From: Gordionus sp. m RMFG-2023
Taxonomy: Eukaryota > Nematomorpha > Gordioida > Chordodea > Parachordodidae
Direction: 5' to 3'
Assembly: GCF_954871325.1 (NCBI RefSeq)
Contig: NC_088775.1
Location: 37,735,561 to 37,799,560, forward strand
Length of the DNA: 64,000 bases
The translations under genes were made by a program, and so were the position numbers. Below are positions 42,469 through 54,238 of the stretch, piece after piece. The notes below the pieces were generated by a model. It searched no databases. It saw nothing but the letters and a program-made list of their open reading frames with translations, and was not told the DNA's origin. Positions within the stretch are counted from its first letter, which is position 1, and each line of letters opens with the position of its first letter.

Positions 42469-43024
42469 AACGTTATAAAAATTATATTAATCTTTTTTAC
42501 GTTTTAGTTTATTTAGCATAGTGCAAATATTATATTAAGTTTATTTAAAAATTTTGTAAAAAAAATTTCAAAGGAAGCTTCCCTTGCTTCTATGGACGCT
42601 TCGTCACTTCTAGACAAACTAATTACCTTGAAGAGTTTGTAATTGTTTACTTATAACTGACCCATTTCAGACTATAACACTTAATAATTTTACCAGTTCG
42701 TATTTTTTCATAATAGTCAAGTAATTTTATTAGTCAATACTGCAGTAACGTTATAAAAATTATATTAATCTTTTTTACGTTTTAGTTTATTTAGCATAGT
42801 GCAAATATTATATTAAGTTTATTTAAAAATTTTGTAAAAAAAATTTCAAAGGAAGCTTCCCTTGCTTCTATGGACGCTTCGTCACTTCTAGACAAACTAA
42901 TTACCTTGAAGAGTTTGTAATTGTTTACTTATAACTGACCCATTTCAGACTATAACACTTAATAATTTTACCAGTTCGTATTTTTTCATAATAGTCAAGT
43001 AATTTTATTAGTCAATACTGCAGT
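42469..43024 (+). repeat. Exact 278-bp tandem duplication
   Basis: Copy 1 is 42469-42746 and copy 2 is 42747-43024. Both start AACGTTATAAAAATTATATT and end AGTCAATACTGCAGT. I saw no difference between them on reading. Confidence 0.9.
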
Positions 43025-43529
43025 GTAATTTAAAAACAATAAAGATTTTAAGCATTGCCCCTAATCTAGCCATATTAAATAATGCCCATTTGAAAATAGT
43101 AGAAAAAAGATGAAATTAACTCACTTTTTGATTAACCCTTAGCTTTTCTGGCCTTGGATAAAAGGCTATAATAAAAAAACGATCATAAAATCGCTTTAAA
43201 TTTTAAAAGTATATGTGACATTTAGTAAAAATTCTGAGATTTGATTTTGTTATAATTCTTAGCAATTAAAAAATTTTTGATAATCATAGTTTTTATTCTG
43301 AGCGAAATAATAAGTTAATATAAAATATTTTGTAAAATATAAATATTTCTTACATAACATTTATTCAAGTTTCCCTTATATAAATATTTATTTAATTTTC
43401 ACTTCTTCCTACTATTTTGATAGATAATAAGATTTAGGAATAATCTAAATTCTGCTTTAGTTAAATAATGGATAATCTAAAACTAACGATAATTAAAAAT
43501 GTGTAAACAAATAATCATTTATTTATTTT
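43025..43529. other. AT-rich DNA
   Basis: No feature recognised. Confidence 0.5.
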
Positions 43530-43537
43530 GTTTATTG

Positions 43538-44748
43538 CAGAGTTGTTAAAGTAGCGAGCTACTTTTAGCTCGCTACTTAAGGCTCTATCTTTTTTGGTAG
43601 CTATAGCTAATAGCGGCTACTTTGTAATTATTTAATTTTTTAGCGCGCTACTTATCTACTTTTAAAAAATATAATGAAGGTAAGTATAAACATGAAAATT
43701 TAAATATAATATCATAATTAATTATAATTTTTATGATTTATTATTTAATTTTGAAATTGAAATATATTTTCAATTTGTAATTTATATTTTCATTTGTATT
43801 ATAAACCTAAATCAGGTGCTAATAAAAATATCATCGCCTATGGATATCCAAATCGTTGAAAGTGATTCAGACAATGATATTAATGAAATGGGAAAGAAAA
43901 TGTTCTTAATAGCTATAAAACAAATTTTCCATTCCCTAGATTTGAAATTTTTTTTAAAATAAATATAAAAACCAAACTGGCTTCAAATTTATTTGTTTAA
44001 AATGTAAAAAAAATATTTCCTCAAATCAATCCAGTTATAATCTTAAGAAACACCAAAAGGTAAATTGTCATTTTTACATTCTAATAGTATTTATTTTATA
44101 AGACTGTTCATACCAATAGCTTTAAGGAAATGGAGAAACATTTAAATATTTTGGTATAGGCGACCCTACATCCAAAAAGACTAATTCAAATCAAATTAAT
44201 CAATAATTCCAATATTTCTCAGAAATTGGCTGATAAAGTTATTGTTGATACAATTGATAAAATTCAGCCAATGTCCTTGGTTGATAATCCATCATTTACC
44301 ATGATGATTACCATATCCCCTCGTACAACAATTTTATGTCGCCAGACACTAATGAATAAAGTAGCAGATTAAAGTGATGTAAGATGCTCTAATAATAGAG
44401 TTATCAGTGATATCATATATATGTACCACGGCAGATAGTTGGACACATAACACTAGGTAAAAACTTATAAAATGCAACAAATTACCATAAATATTTATTT
44501 TTATTACATAAATTTTTTAATAATCAAAACTAACTATATTTTAATATTTATATATATTGATTTTTATATATTTACTATGAAATAACATTATAAGCAAAAA
44601 ATAAAACAAATTTGCTTCTAAAATTTTTTTATAAAAAGTAGCATAAAAGGTAGCTAAAGTTACTATTTAAAAAAATAGTAGCTAATAGCGAGCTACTTTT
44701 TTTAACAATAGCGATAGCGGTAGCGCAAAGTAACGATTAACAACTCTG
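43538..44748 (+). mobile_element. hAT transposon, 1211 bp, deletion derivative with perfect target duplication
   Basis: Ends are CAGAGTTGTTAAAGTAGCGA and, on the right, the reverse complement CAGAGTTGTTAATCGTTACT. A perfect 8-bp duplication GTTTATTG lies at 43530-43537 and 44749-44756. Inside on the plus strand are an N-terminal acidic start (MDIQIVESDSDNDIN, 43841), a BED zinc-finger text (FICLKCKKNISSNQSSYNLK near 43947-44010) and QPMSLVDNPSF near 44268. The C-terminal part of the transposase is absent, so the copy is non-autonomous. It is the same family as 20837-23725 but in plus orientation. The ends contain repeated GTAGC / GCTAC palindromes. Confidence 0.9.
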
Positions 44749-44756
44749 GTTTATTG

Positions 44757-45400
44757 AATAATATTACAATAAATGGCTACAAACATATATTTATTGCATA
44801 AATGATACCAATCCTTTAAAAAAATGATATTTTTGGCAGACTAATGATTTTACTTGATTACATTATTAGGGAGAAATAATTTTCTTGATTACAATTATTA
44901 GGAGAAATAATTTAATAAAAAAAGTACATTTTCCTATCTCAGTGCTATTAATAACCTAGCCTTTTTCAAGCTTTTCCCTGTTAGTTCAATTTATTATATT
45001 TGCCATGTTTCATTCTTGAAGGTAATTTCTGATTTTTCCATATTTTTTTTATCTAATTTAGTAAAAAATATATATATTATAGTCGTCCACTCAAGGAAAT
45101 TGAAGTTACAACAGCTGATATATTGAAATTTTTATTCATCTATATATTATCACATTGATATGCCAGATTTGACACTTTATTAATAAAAAAGGAAATTAAT
45201 TTATTAAAAATCATTTTTATATAATCTTTAATAACCCTTATCTCTCAAATCTTTAGTTAATACTTATTCATTAACTAACCTTTAATCCTGCTCCTTACTA
45301 CAAGTATTTCTTTAATTAATTCAATTTAAAAATATCATTCAGTTGAACATTCCTTCTGCTGATCTATTATCTAAAAATTAATGTGAAAATAAATATTGAC
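44757..45400. other. AT-rich DNA
   Basis: A short near-duplicate (GAGAAATAATTTTCTTGATT and GGAGAAATAATTTAATAAAA) lies around 44870-44920. Otherwise nothing was recognised. Confidence 0.4.
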
Positions 45401-45404
45401 AAAA

Positions 45405-45655
45405 TATAACGTATCATGAATGATGTCACAATGAAGTAAATGATATGACATAGAGCTGACTGACGTATCGTAGACATGACTCTTTGAAATGACGTAGTGA
45501 TGACAGAGTAACATGGTAGTGATATCATGAGGTAATGATGACATGACGCAGCGATGCCATGACCCAGCGATGACATATAGCAGCGACAATATGCCGAAAC
45601 GATGACATGCCGGTGCTAAAACATGAAGGTATTGACATGATGTCATACAATAGGC
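45405..45655. repeat. Degenerate minisatellite rich in ATGACRT phrases
   Basis: About 250 bp in which ATGACATGACG, GATGACA and TGACGTA recur at irregular spacings of 15-22 bases. The minus-strand ORFs here (45658-45371) are products of the repeat and are not supported as genes. Confidence 0.6.
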
Positions 45656-47427
45656 CAATTATAATATAGATTATTTTAAATTGTTACACATAGTGGCCTG
45701 ATCATAACAAAGTAATATTTTGTAATTTCCATTATTTTATAAAACATAATAAAGGTAATTACATAAAATTCTACAAAACAATTACACAACTTTCGATACG
45801 TATAAACATATTTTCGTGAAAGGGAAATTATAACATAAAATTAATATATTATTACTTTTAAGATATCACAAAATTCATCTTAACATAAGGTTATAAAATA
45901 AACATCTACAGGGGCTTCACTAGCCTTTACAATCTCAGGCAGCGTCTACATGTGCGGAAGGGAGGTAATAGGAACAATTTAGGTCCAATTTTTTTGAGGG
46001 GGGGGGGTTTAGGTGGTATGCTTCTTTAATGGGGGCAGGATAAATATATTGTGGTGTTATCAATTAAATTTTAGATGAAATATGGCAAAATATATTGCTG
46101 TAAAAATAAGTTACTTTTATTATAGACCTATTATAATAAAATGTTATTACTAATAATCGACCAAAGCTATATAATACATACAATCATAGACATTATTTTC
46201 CAAATAAAACTTTCTGCTATAAATGTAATTTAAAATTATTAAATATTCTCAGCAAACTCATATTCATGCAAAACAATAAGATATAATAATGCATTCAATG
46301 CAAACGAATAGGTTTTTAATTGAATTCGTGTTCTAAAAATTATTTTTTATATTCACAATAAATTTAATAGTTTGTAGTAGAGGTAAAATAATTTAAGTTA
46401 TCCTCTTTAAAATTTATGAAGGGTGTACCATTATAATTAAAAGGGTTTCATTAAGAATGTGAAAATATCCTCGCAAGACGGCGGAAATTTGTTGCATCCA
46501 ATGAATATTCTGTCATGTAGACGCTGGGCAACAATAATACATATAGTATAATTTAGAAGATAACTAACATTTTTACTCTTTAATCAGTGTAAAGGCGCAC
46601 AAATAGAATGTATAAATTTTGTATAAACAACTCAGGGTAATTAAAAATCCTCCCAAAAAAAGAATTATTTCAGCTTTGATGGTGTTTACAATTAATAATG
46701 GCAACTATTTTATCTTCTGTTGGATGAATTATATCTGACCATGGACTTATATTAACAAACTCAAAACCCAATTTTATAATGCTATAAATACATCGTTCAT
46801 TTAGCAGCCATTTACAATGAAACAACCTTGATTTTAATAAATCTATGTTTATAATGATCTTAACGTTAAATATTTAATGTAATGATTAAATTTTTTTATT
46901 TAAATCGGATATAAATAAAAATTGCAAGATATAACTGAATTTCAAATTATTAAACATAGAATTATTCTTATATTTTTCAAAATTATTATAAAACTTTAAA
47001 ATAAAGAATTACGTCTTTTATATTGTTGTTTATTTTGCTTAAAACTAAAGTAAGTTAAAAAGAAAAATTTAAGATAAGTAGTTAAGCCTAAGAAATTGTT
47101 AAGCTTAAGAAAATAACATTTTTCAAAAATTAATATAAAAATAATTAATTATTTTTCAAAAATTTATATTTTAATAAATGTAAAAAATTAAATATATATA
47201 CTAGGGCTAAGCCCTAGCTTGGCATTCGGCCTGGGGGAGTGTAACCTGGAAATAACAAATGGCGCGGAATCAGAATTTCCCACTAATTACAAATAGTGGT
47301 GAGTAACAAATGGCGATGGATCACAAATCATGAGATATCAGATTTTAAATAAAAATATAATATCGGTATGGGGCTGATCAATAGGAATGAAGAAGAAAAA
47401 TGTAAGAAGTGACGAAAAAAAGGTAGC
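45656..47427. other. Long AT-rich stretch, no confident gene
   Basis: There is a poly-G run near 46000-46008. Two inverted copies of GCGTCTACATG (near 45935 and 46520) could be ends of an old MITE. A minus-strand run near 46770-46660 (FVNISPWSDIIHPTEDKIV) is protein-like but unrecognised. Confidence 0.35.
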
Positions 47428-47435
47428 ATTCCGAA

Positions 47436-48778
47436 TAGAGATGGGCACTGACCTTGAAATTACGCTTAACATAATGGGTCACGGTGTGCCACGGCGTGAG
47501 TATGAATACATTTCAAATAGTTAGGCGTGAAGGGCCATCCCAAAAAATTTTGGGGCGTGGTGAACATAAATTTCCCATAAATCACGAAAATTTTAATTTT
47601 TAAAATTGTTTTTTATGAATTTAAATTTGCAATTTTATAATATAATATATATTTTCTAATTTAATTTAGTTCCTTTTAAAGAGTGTAATTTTTGAAAACA
47701 AAAAGACTTTCGCATTTTATAAACAACATTTATTTTTCCATCTTATAAAAAATCAATTGAATGAAAAATAATAAATCTCTCAAATCTCGATCAGCAATGG
47801 GAATTTAGTGATATATAAATTTAATTTAATATGTTTTATTCATTTACTATACTACTATTATCAAAAGAATGCTCGGATAGAGTGTGTATTCTCGCCCCAC
47901 AATAAATGAAATCTATCTATGGAACCAAAATAGTAAAATTTTATCAACCTTCTAAAGGTGATACAATAATAATCAAAACCCTAAAAAGCAGGACAACATT
48001 TCTTTTGAAATAAAAGATTTATTATGCAGCTTCTACATAAGATAGGCTTAATTATAGATCCGAATTTCAAATGTCTTAAGATTTTAAAAGACGAACAAAA
48101 GTAAGATATATATAAAGCAACCTTAAATATGCGAAATGATATAAAATTAGATGATATGCAAATCAATGCCAATTATCATTTATAACTTTTCTAATTCTTC
48201 CTGGACACATAAAAAACCTTATATTCTAAATCAAACATTTAGATAATTTCATGACGATTTTGATGAAGCATCAACATCTACTAATGGAAGTTGTGAGGAT
48301 AAACTTAGGTTCATCGCTCATAAAACAAATAGCAACGACAATATTTTAAAGTGGAAGCAGAAAAATTAGCTAGTAAAATTTTGTTAGTCCCGGCATTTCG
48401 TTTTCTAGTTAAAGGTTATTTTTTATAGCCAATCGCTTATTAGAGGAAAGGCGAACACAAGTGAAAAAAAAACGGACATTCTTCTTTTTTCTAAATAAAA
48501 ATTTTGATTTATAAATTGTAATTATTTTGTGTTAAATATGGAATTAGTGAAATAAAAATTATGATAGAATGAATTCAAAAAAGCGTGAATATAGCAATAA
48601 AGTTTTGAAAAATTTAAAAATACCGTGAATTTTTGGGCATGATCAAAAAATTGTCCATCGAGAGCGAGCGGGTCGGGTCAAAATTATTTTAGTAGTAAGC
48701 GTGAAAGAGCGTAAATTTTTTTATTGCCATCTTGAGTGGAAGAGGCGTGAATAAAAAATAGGCCGGCGCCCACCTCTA
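47436..48778 (+). mobile_element. hAT transposon, 1343 bp, third family, with perfect target duplication
   Basis: Ends are TAGAGATGGGCACTGACCTT and, on the right, the reverse complement TAGAGGTGGGCGCCGGCCTA. A perfect 8-bp duplication ATTCCGAA lies at 47428-47435 and 48779-48786. GCGTGA / TCACGC phrases recur near both ends. Inside, plus-strand text IGLIIDPNFKCLKILKDEQK (48045-48104) matches the hAT xxLDPRFK region. A later run LASKILLVPAFRF (near 48367), with FFLNKN near 48490, matches the C-terminal dimerisation region. The 5' coding part is missing and several frameshifts occur. Confidence 0.85.
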
Positions 48779-48786
48779 ATTCCGAA

Positions 48787-49185
48787 TATAAAACTATATT
48801 AAATTATAAAATATACTACTATGTATTGTTATCTCGATCTGATTATAATAAAATAAAGAAGCATATATAGTTTTTTAGTGAATTATACAAAATAATCAGC
48901 ATAGAAAAAGAAATATTCTTCAGGGAGACGAATTGGGAAACTTCAAAATAAACTTAGGATCCTTGCAAATAGATATAGAATCTTATTTAAATAATTAAAA
49001 TATCATAAATATATGGTCAAAATTAGTGAAACACTCATCGTTTTTTTAATGTGTAAAACAAAATAAGTAGTAGGAATAAAAGAAAATAATGATAGGTCCG
49101 TCGAAAGGATAAATTTGAAAAAAGTGGATCCTTACGAATAGATATATAAGTTTATTTAAGTAATAAAAATAAAATAAAGTACTAT
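48787..49185. other. AT-rich DNA
   Basis: No feature recognised. Confidence 0.5.
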
Positions 49186-49189
49186 ATAT

Positions 49190-50588
49190 ATGGAGAAAGA
49201 AAGGTAAAAAGAAAAAGGGAACGTAAAAAAAGGGTAAAAGAAAAAGAAAAAAGGGGAAATGAGAAATGAGAAATGAGAAAGCAGAAAGCAGAAAAGATAG
49301 AGGAAAGGGAAAAGAGAAGGGGAAAGAAAAGGTAAGGGAAAGAGAAAGGAAAAGTAGAAAGTGGAAAAGAAAGAAAAGGTTTAAGAGAAAGAAAAGGTGT
49401 AAGGGAAAGAAAATAGAAAATGGAAAGAAAAGAAGGGCAGAAAAAGGATTTCGATTCTAAATCGCTAAAATAAAAATAGCTAAAAACAAAAAAAATTGAG
49501 AATCTTTCCTACACATCCAAGAAATTTTTTTAAATAAATTGAAATTAATATTAATAGATGCTAAGGAAGTAAATTCTTGTATTTAAATTGAGTTTTTTAA
49601 AAATCGCAAAAAATTAGGGAAATAAGTATTTATTTTGAATATGAGTGTTTACTTAATTAGCATCAGTTAATAATATTTTCAATATTGTCCTTAAAATATT
49701 TAGAAAATATAAGCGAGATTTACAATTTTTAAGGGCAAGGGGAAAAAAGGAGAAGGTAAAGAAAAAGGGAATGGTAAAGAAAAAGGGAATGAAGAGGGGA
49801 ATAAGCGAAATGAAAAACAAAATGAACAAGCGAAAGGAAAAGGGAAGGAAATATGTGAAGGTAAAGGAAAAGTAATATGTAAAGGAAAAAAGAAAGGTAA
49901 AAGGATAATGTAAAGCTAAAGGTAAAAGGAAAAGAAAAAATATGGAAAAGAAATTTAAAGGGAAGAGAGGAAGGGGGAAAAAAAGAAGAGAAAAAGGGTA
50001 ATGAAAGGGATAGGAAATGAAAAGAAAGAGGAAGGCAATAAGAGAAATTGAAAATGAAAGGAAGGAAAAGAGAAGGGAGAAAAAGAAAAGAGAGGGGAAG
50101 GTAATAATAGAAATTGAAAGGGAAAGGAAGGAAAAGAGAAATAAAAAGGAATTAGGAAAGGAAATTATAAAGGGAAGAGGGAAGTGGTCAAAGGGAAAGA
50201 ATGGAAAAGGGTAAGGAAAAGAAAAAGGAAAAGGAAAATGAAAGAAAAAATGAAGGGGAAAGGAAAAGAGAAGAAAGGCGAAGGTAATAAAAGAAATTAA
50301 AAGGGAACGGAAGGAAAAGAGAAAGAAAAAGGAATATGGAAAGGAAATTAAAAATGGAAAGGGGAAGGGGAAAGAAAAGAAAAGGGGGAAGAAGAAGAGA
50401 AGAAAGAGGAAGAATAAGATAAATAAAAAAAAGGTAAGGAAGGAAAAGAGAAAAAAAGAAGATAAAGGAAAATAAGAAGAAAGAGAAAGGTAATAGGAGA
50501 AATTAAAATAGAAATAAAGAGAAATAGAAAGAGAAAGAAAAAGAAAAAGAAAAAGAAAAGGAAAAAGAAAAAGAAAAAGAAAAAGAAA

Positions 50589-50619
<31 letters not shown>

Positions 50620-52060
50620 GAAAAAGAAAAAGAAAAAGAAAAAGGAATGTGGAAAAGAAATTAAAAGGGAAGAGAGGAAAAGGGAAAACAGAGAGAAGGG
50701 AAAAGAAAAAGGATAATGAAAAGAAATGGTAAAAAAAAGAGGGAAAGAAAGGGGGAAATGGAAAGAAAAGAAGAAAACGAAAGGAGAAGGAAAAGAAAAG
50801 AGGAACGAAAGGGAGAGAAGAAAAAGGGAAAGAAATATGCAAAGGAAAAGAGAAAAATAAAAGTGAAAATGAAAATGAAAATGAAAATGAAAAGAAAAAG
50901 AAAAAGAAAAAGAAAAAGAAAAAGGAATGTGGAAAAGAAATTAAAAGGGAAGAGAGGAAAAGGGAAAACAGAGAGAAGGGAAAAGAAAAAGGATAATGAA
51001 AAGAAATGGTAAAAAAAGGGAAAGAAAGGGGGAAATGGAAAGAAAAGAAGAAAACGAAAGGAGAAGGAAAAGAAAAGAGGAACGAAAGGGAGAGAAGAAA
51101 AAGGGAAAGAAATATGCAAAGGAAAAGAGAAAAATAAAAGTGAAAATGAAAATGAAAAGAAAAAGAAAAAGAAAAAGAAAAAGAAAAAGAAAAAGAAAAA
51201 GAAAAAGAAAAAGAAAAAAAAAGAAAAAAAAAAAAGAAAAAAAAAAAAGAAAAGGTAAAGGTAAAGAGGAAAAAAAGGAAAAAGGAAAAAGGAAAAAGGA
51301 AAAAGGAAAAGAGAAAAGAAGGGAAAATGAAAATAAAAATAAAAGGTAAAGAGAAAGAAAAAGAAAAAGAAAAAGAAAAAGAAAAAGAAAAAGAAAAAGA
51401 AAAAGAAAAAGAAAAAGAAAAAGAAAAAGAAAAAGAAAAAGAAAAAGAAAAAGAAAAAGAAAAAGAAAAAGGAAAAGAGAAGAGAAGAGAAGAAATGGTA
51501 AATAATAAGAGATAAATTAAAAGGAAAAGGAAGGAAAAGAGAAAGGAAACGGAGAAGGAGAAGAAAGGGGAAGAATGAGATAAACTAAAAATGAAAAGAG
51601 AAAAAAGAAAATAGAAGGGAAAGGAAAAGAAAAAGAGAAGAAAGGGGAAGGTAAGAGAAATTAAAAGGGAAAAGAAGTAAAATAGAAAGAAAAAGGAAAG
51701 TGGGAGATAAAAAAATGGCAAGGAAAAAGAGAATGAAAAGAAAAAGGCAAAGGAAAAAGGTAAAGAAAATGGAAAGGAAAAAAGAAGGAAAATTAAATAA
51801 AGAAAAAGCGAAAAAAGGAATAGGTAAAAAAGAAAAAAGGAATAGGGAAAGAAAGCTGTAAATGAAGGAGGAAAGGAAAAAAAAAGGAAGGGATAGGAAT
51901 GGAAAAAGAAAAGTGAAATAAAAGGAAAAAAGAGAAATAAAATGGCAAAGCAAAAGTATAAGGGACAAATGGAAATGGAAATGAAGAGAAAAAGATAAAA
52001 GAAAGAAAATGGAAGGAAAAAAGATAAGGGAAAGAAGGGGGGGGGAAGGGGAACCGAAAT
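49190..52060 (+). repeat. Polypurine tract of about 2.9 kb (GAAAAA / GGAAAAG family)
   Basis: Nearly all purine on the plus strand, broken by one AT-rich gap (about 49456-49735). It contains long pure runs of the hexamer GAAAAA (for example 50525-50645, 51150-51215 and 51350-51470). The 614-codon minus-strand frame here, and its neighbours, are products of polypyrimidine sequence (Phe, Ser, Leu, Pro only) and are not genes. Confidence 0.9.
50641..51198 (+). repeat. Tandem duplication of period about 280 bp within the purine tract
   Basis: AAAGGAATGTGGAAAAGAAA starts at 50641 and again at 50921. The following sequence through GAAATATGCAAAGGAAAAGA repeats nearly exactly, apart from short indels in the A and G runs. 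Confidence 0.8.
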
Positions 52061-52375
52061 AAACTCTCTAGCAATCGTGGGAATATCATTCATGTTTGTA
52101 AAGCTAAAAGAGATGTAATCTAAAATGTAAGAGTGTAAATCAACCTGCCACTTTCTTTGTTTGGCAATGGCAGATAAATCAAATTTATACAATCAACAAG
52201 AGTGATTAAAACAGGGTCTGTTTTCTAAAATAAAAACAAAAGAAAAATTTTAAAAATGTTATTGCATTGAACCTGCAAAGGAGTCAATATGGTTCAACTC
52301 TCAAGAAATAGTGAGAATATCATCAGTAACTAAAATAGATGTAATCTAAAATGTAAGAAAGTATACCCATAATAA
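52061..52375. other. Spacer with a diverged direct repeat of about 85 bp
   Basis: AACTCTCTAGCAATCGTGGG (52061 on) resembles AACTCTCAAGAAATAGTGAG (52296 on), and both lead to AGATGTAATCTAAAATGTAA. No ORF is supported. Confidence 0.45.
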
Positions 52376-52566
52376 AATGGGTCGATTTTAAAAAACGGCC
52401 CGATTAAGTTTATAACTAAAATAATATTGTGTAAGCCTAATGATTTTGCTCATTATGGAAAGGTTTGAGCTTCTACTTGCCAAATCTTGAGACTTACACA
52501 AATTATGGCTAAAATCTTAATCAGGCCGTTTTTAAAAATCGACCCAAATTGGGCTTTTTAACAATA
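52376..52566. mobile_element. Palindromic MITE related to 21439-21655
   Basis: Left AATGGGTCGATTTTAAAAAA and right reverse complement TTGGGTCGATTTTTAAAAAC, with interior GTAAGCCTAATGATTTTGCT like the 21-kb copy. The outermost TATTGTTAAAAAGCCC is present only on the right. Confidence 0.5.
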
Positions 52567-52895
52567 TTGATAGCGACGACATCGGAAAATTATCATATAG
52601 ATTTTAAACAATTTTTATAATAATAATAATATGTAATAAGAAAATAAAATAACAAAGAAATTTCGCAAGATGGAGCATTTTTTAAAAATTTGATTTGTAT
52701 ATTTTTTTATATAAAAAAAGAGCGGTCTAATTTACAAAAGAATATGAATATATATTTTATAATATAAAATGACATAAATTTAAAATTCATGTAAAAGTTG
52801 CTTTTTCCATGGAAATAATAATATGTCTTTTTATGTAACATTTATTATTATTCACTGTAGATGGTCTAATTTACAAATGAATATGAATATATATT
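52567..52895. repeat. AT-rich DNA with a diverged direct repeat of about 130 bp period
   Basis: GAATATGAATATATATTTTA plus TAATATAAAATGACATAAAT occurs at about 52741 and 52878. Confidence 0.5.
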
Positions 52896-54010
52896 TTATA
52901 ATATAAAATGACATAAATATTTTAGTTCGGAGTTTGAATATATTCTTTTGTAGAATGTACTATTTATTAGGTATTTTTCCAAGTGTTTTATGTAATGAGA
53001 TCTTATACATGTCTCATCTATGGACATGATAAAATTTTTAAACCTCTCGGGTTTTTTTGATGCTCGAACCGGTCTTGGCGATATTCGAATAAGACTCAGT
53101 GTTGAAGTAACAACATCCTTTCCCTTGAAAAAATTTTCCCTGAACGTGATCATCGTGTCATATGAACTTTTTTTATTTGATCCAGATGCCGTCGTATGAT
53201 GCGGTTACCGTCGACTACGTATAAAAGGTCGCTATACTTTCTCTTGATAGTACCTTTATCCCATTTGTTTTCGCCAAATACTTTGAACCATACCTTATCC
53301 CCTGAGTTAATGATCCTATTCGGAGAAATAATGGTCTTAGTTTTAATATCATCATTAATAATAGACGTAGGCTTCAATAGATCCCACTTGGTTCTAGTCT
53401 CATAATTGAACATTAATTTGGTGGGTGGAATGCCCGTAGTCGTATTAGGTGTGTTTCTGTAATTGAACAAAAACTTCTCTAGCGCTATATCAGCATCTGT
53501 GTTCTTGTCCTCCTATTGCGTCTCATACTCAATTTGAATATCCTAACCATCCTTTCCACCTGTCCATTTGATTGTTGGTGGTGAGCTGATGTTAGTACAT
53601 GCTTTATACCGTGATCATAACAAATTTTTTAAATAATTTTGGTAAAATTAATGCTGTTGTCCGTAACGATGGTTTCTGGTATCCCAAACAAGCTTATTGT
53701 TTTCATGAGCTCTTTTAATGTTCTCTCGGTGGTTATAGATTTCATCGAGGTGATGATAATATTTACACTATGCATCCACTATTACTAGCCAAGATCTTTG
53801 AAAAAATGGACCTGCGTAATCTATATATAGTCTTTCGAGTGTTTTAAGTGTTGGAGCCCATAAATGTTGTATTGTTTTAGGGTTATCTGACCACATATTG
53901 CATAATTCACAGTTTTTTACCTTTAAATCTATTTCTGCATTTATGCTAGGCCAAATAATTCTTTGCTAGTGCTTTAGTTTTTCCTGCTCCCAAGTGTGCG
54001 GCATGTAGAT
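52896..54010 (-). pseudogene. Gypsy-E integrase and tail
   Basis: The minus strand reads LQDLHAAHLGAGKTKA (zinc-binding N-terminus), IDYAGPFFQRSWLVIVDA, TIVTDNSINFTKI and HHQQSNGQVERM (core), then RNTPNTTTGIPPTKLMFNYE and SGDKVWFKVFGENKW. The tail (53153-52896) includes RPVRASKKPERF, a phrase typical of the very end of many gypsy Pol proteins. It is broken. Confidence 0.75.
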
Positions 54011-54238
54011 CCTGCAGTATAATTTTTCTCATATTATTAGTAATCACTATTTTTTCCGCCTTGTAGAGACAATTTTTTACGATACTTAGTTCATTTTTTT
54101 TTATAAGCCGTGTTCTTTATTGAATCACCTTCCTCACGTCGTTTATAACCTACGATAGTTCTTTGTCATGCTTGGTTCCCGCTGCTATTCTTTCAAAGTT
54201 CAACGGTACATCCCATAAATTGTTTTTATCCAATTCTT

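Noticed and set aside
42469-43024. 278-bp direct repeats as LTRs of a short element
   Set aside because: The copies are immediately adjacent with no internal region, so this is a tandem duplication.
45371-45658. 95-codon minus-strand ORF rich in Cys, His, Ser and Met
   Set aside because: It is encoded by the ATGACRT minisatellite. The apparent Cys/His pattern follows the repeat and no zinc-finger spacing is kept.
50348-52192. 614-codon minus-strand ORF and the overlapping shorter ORFs
   Set aside because: It is the translation of polypyrimidine sequence. It contains almost only Phe, Ser, Leu and Pro with no domain, and exists because purine repeats lack stop codons in that orientation.
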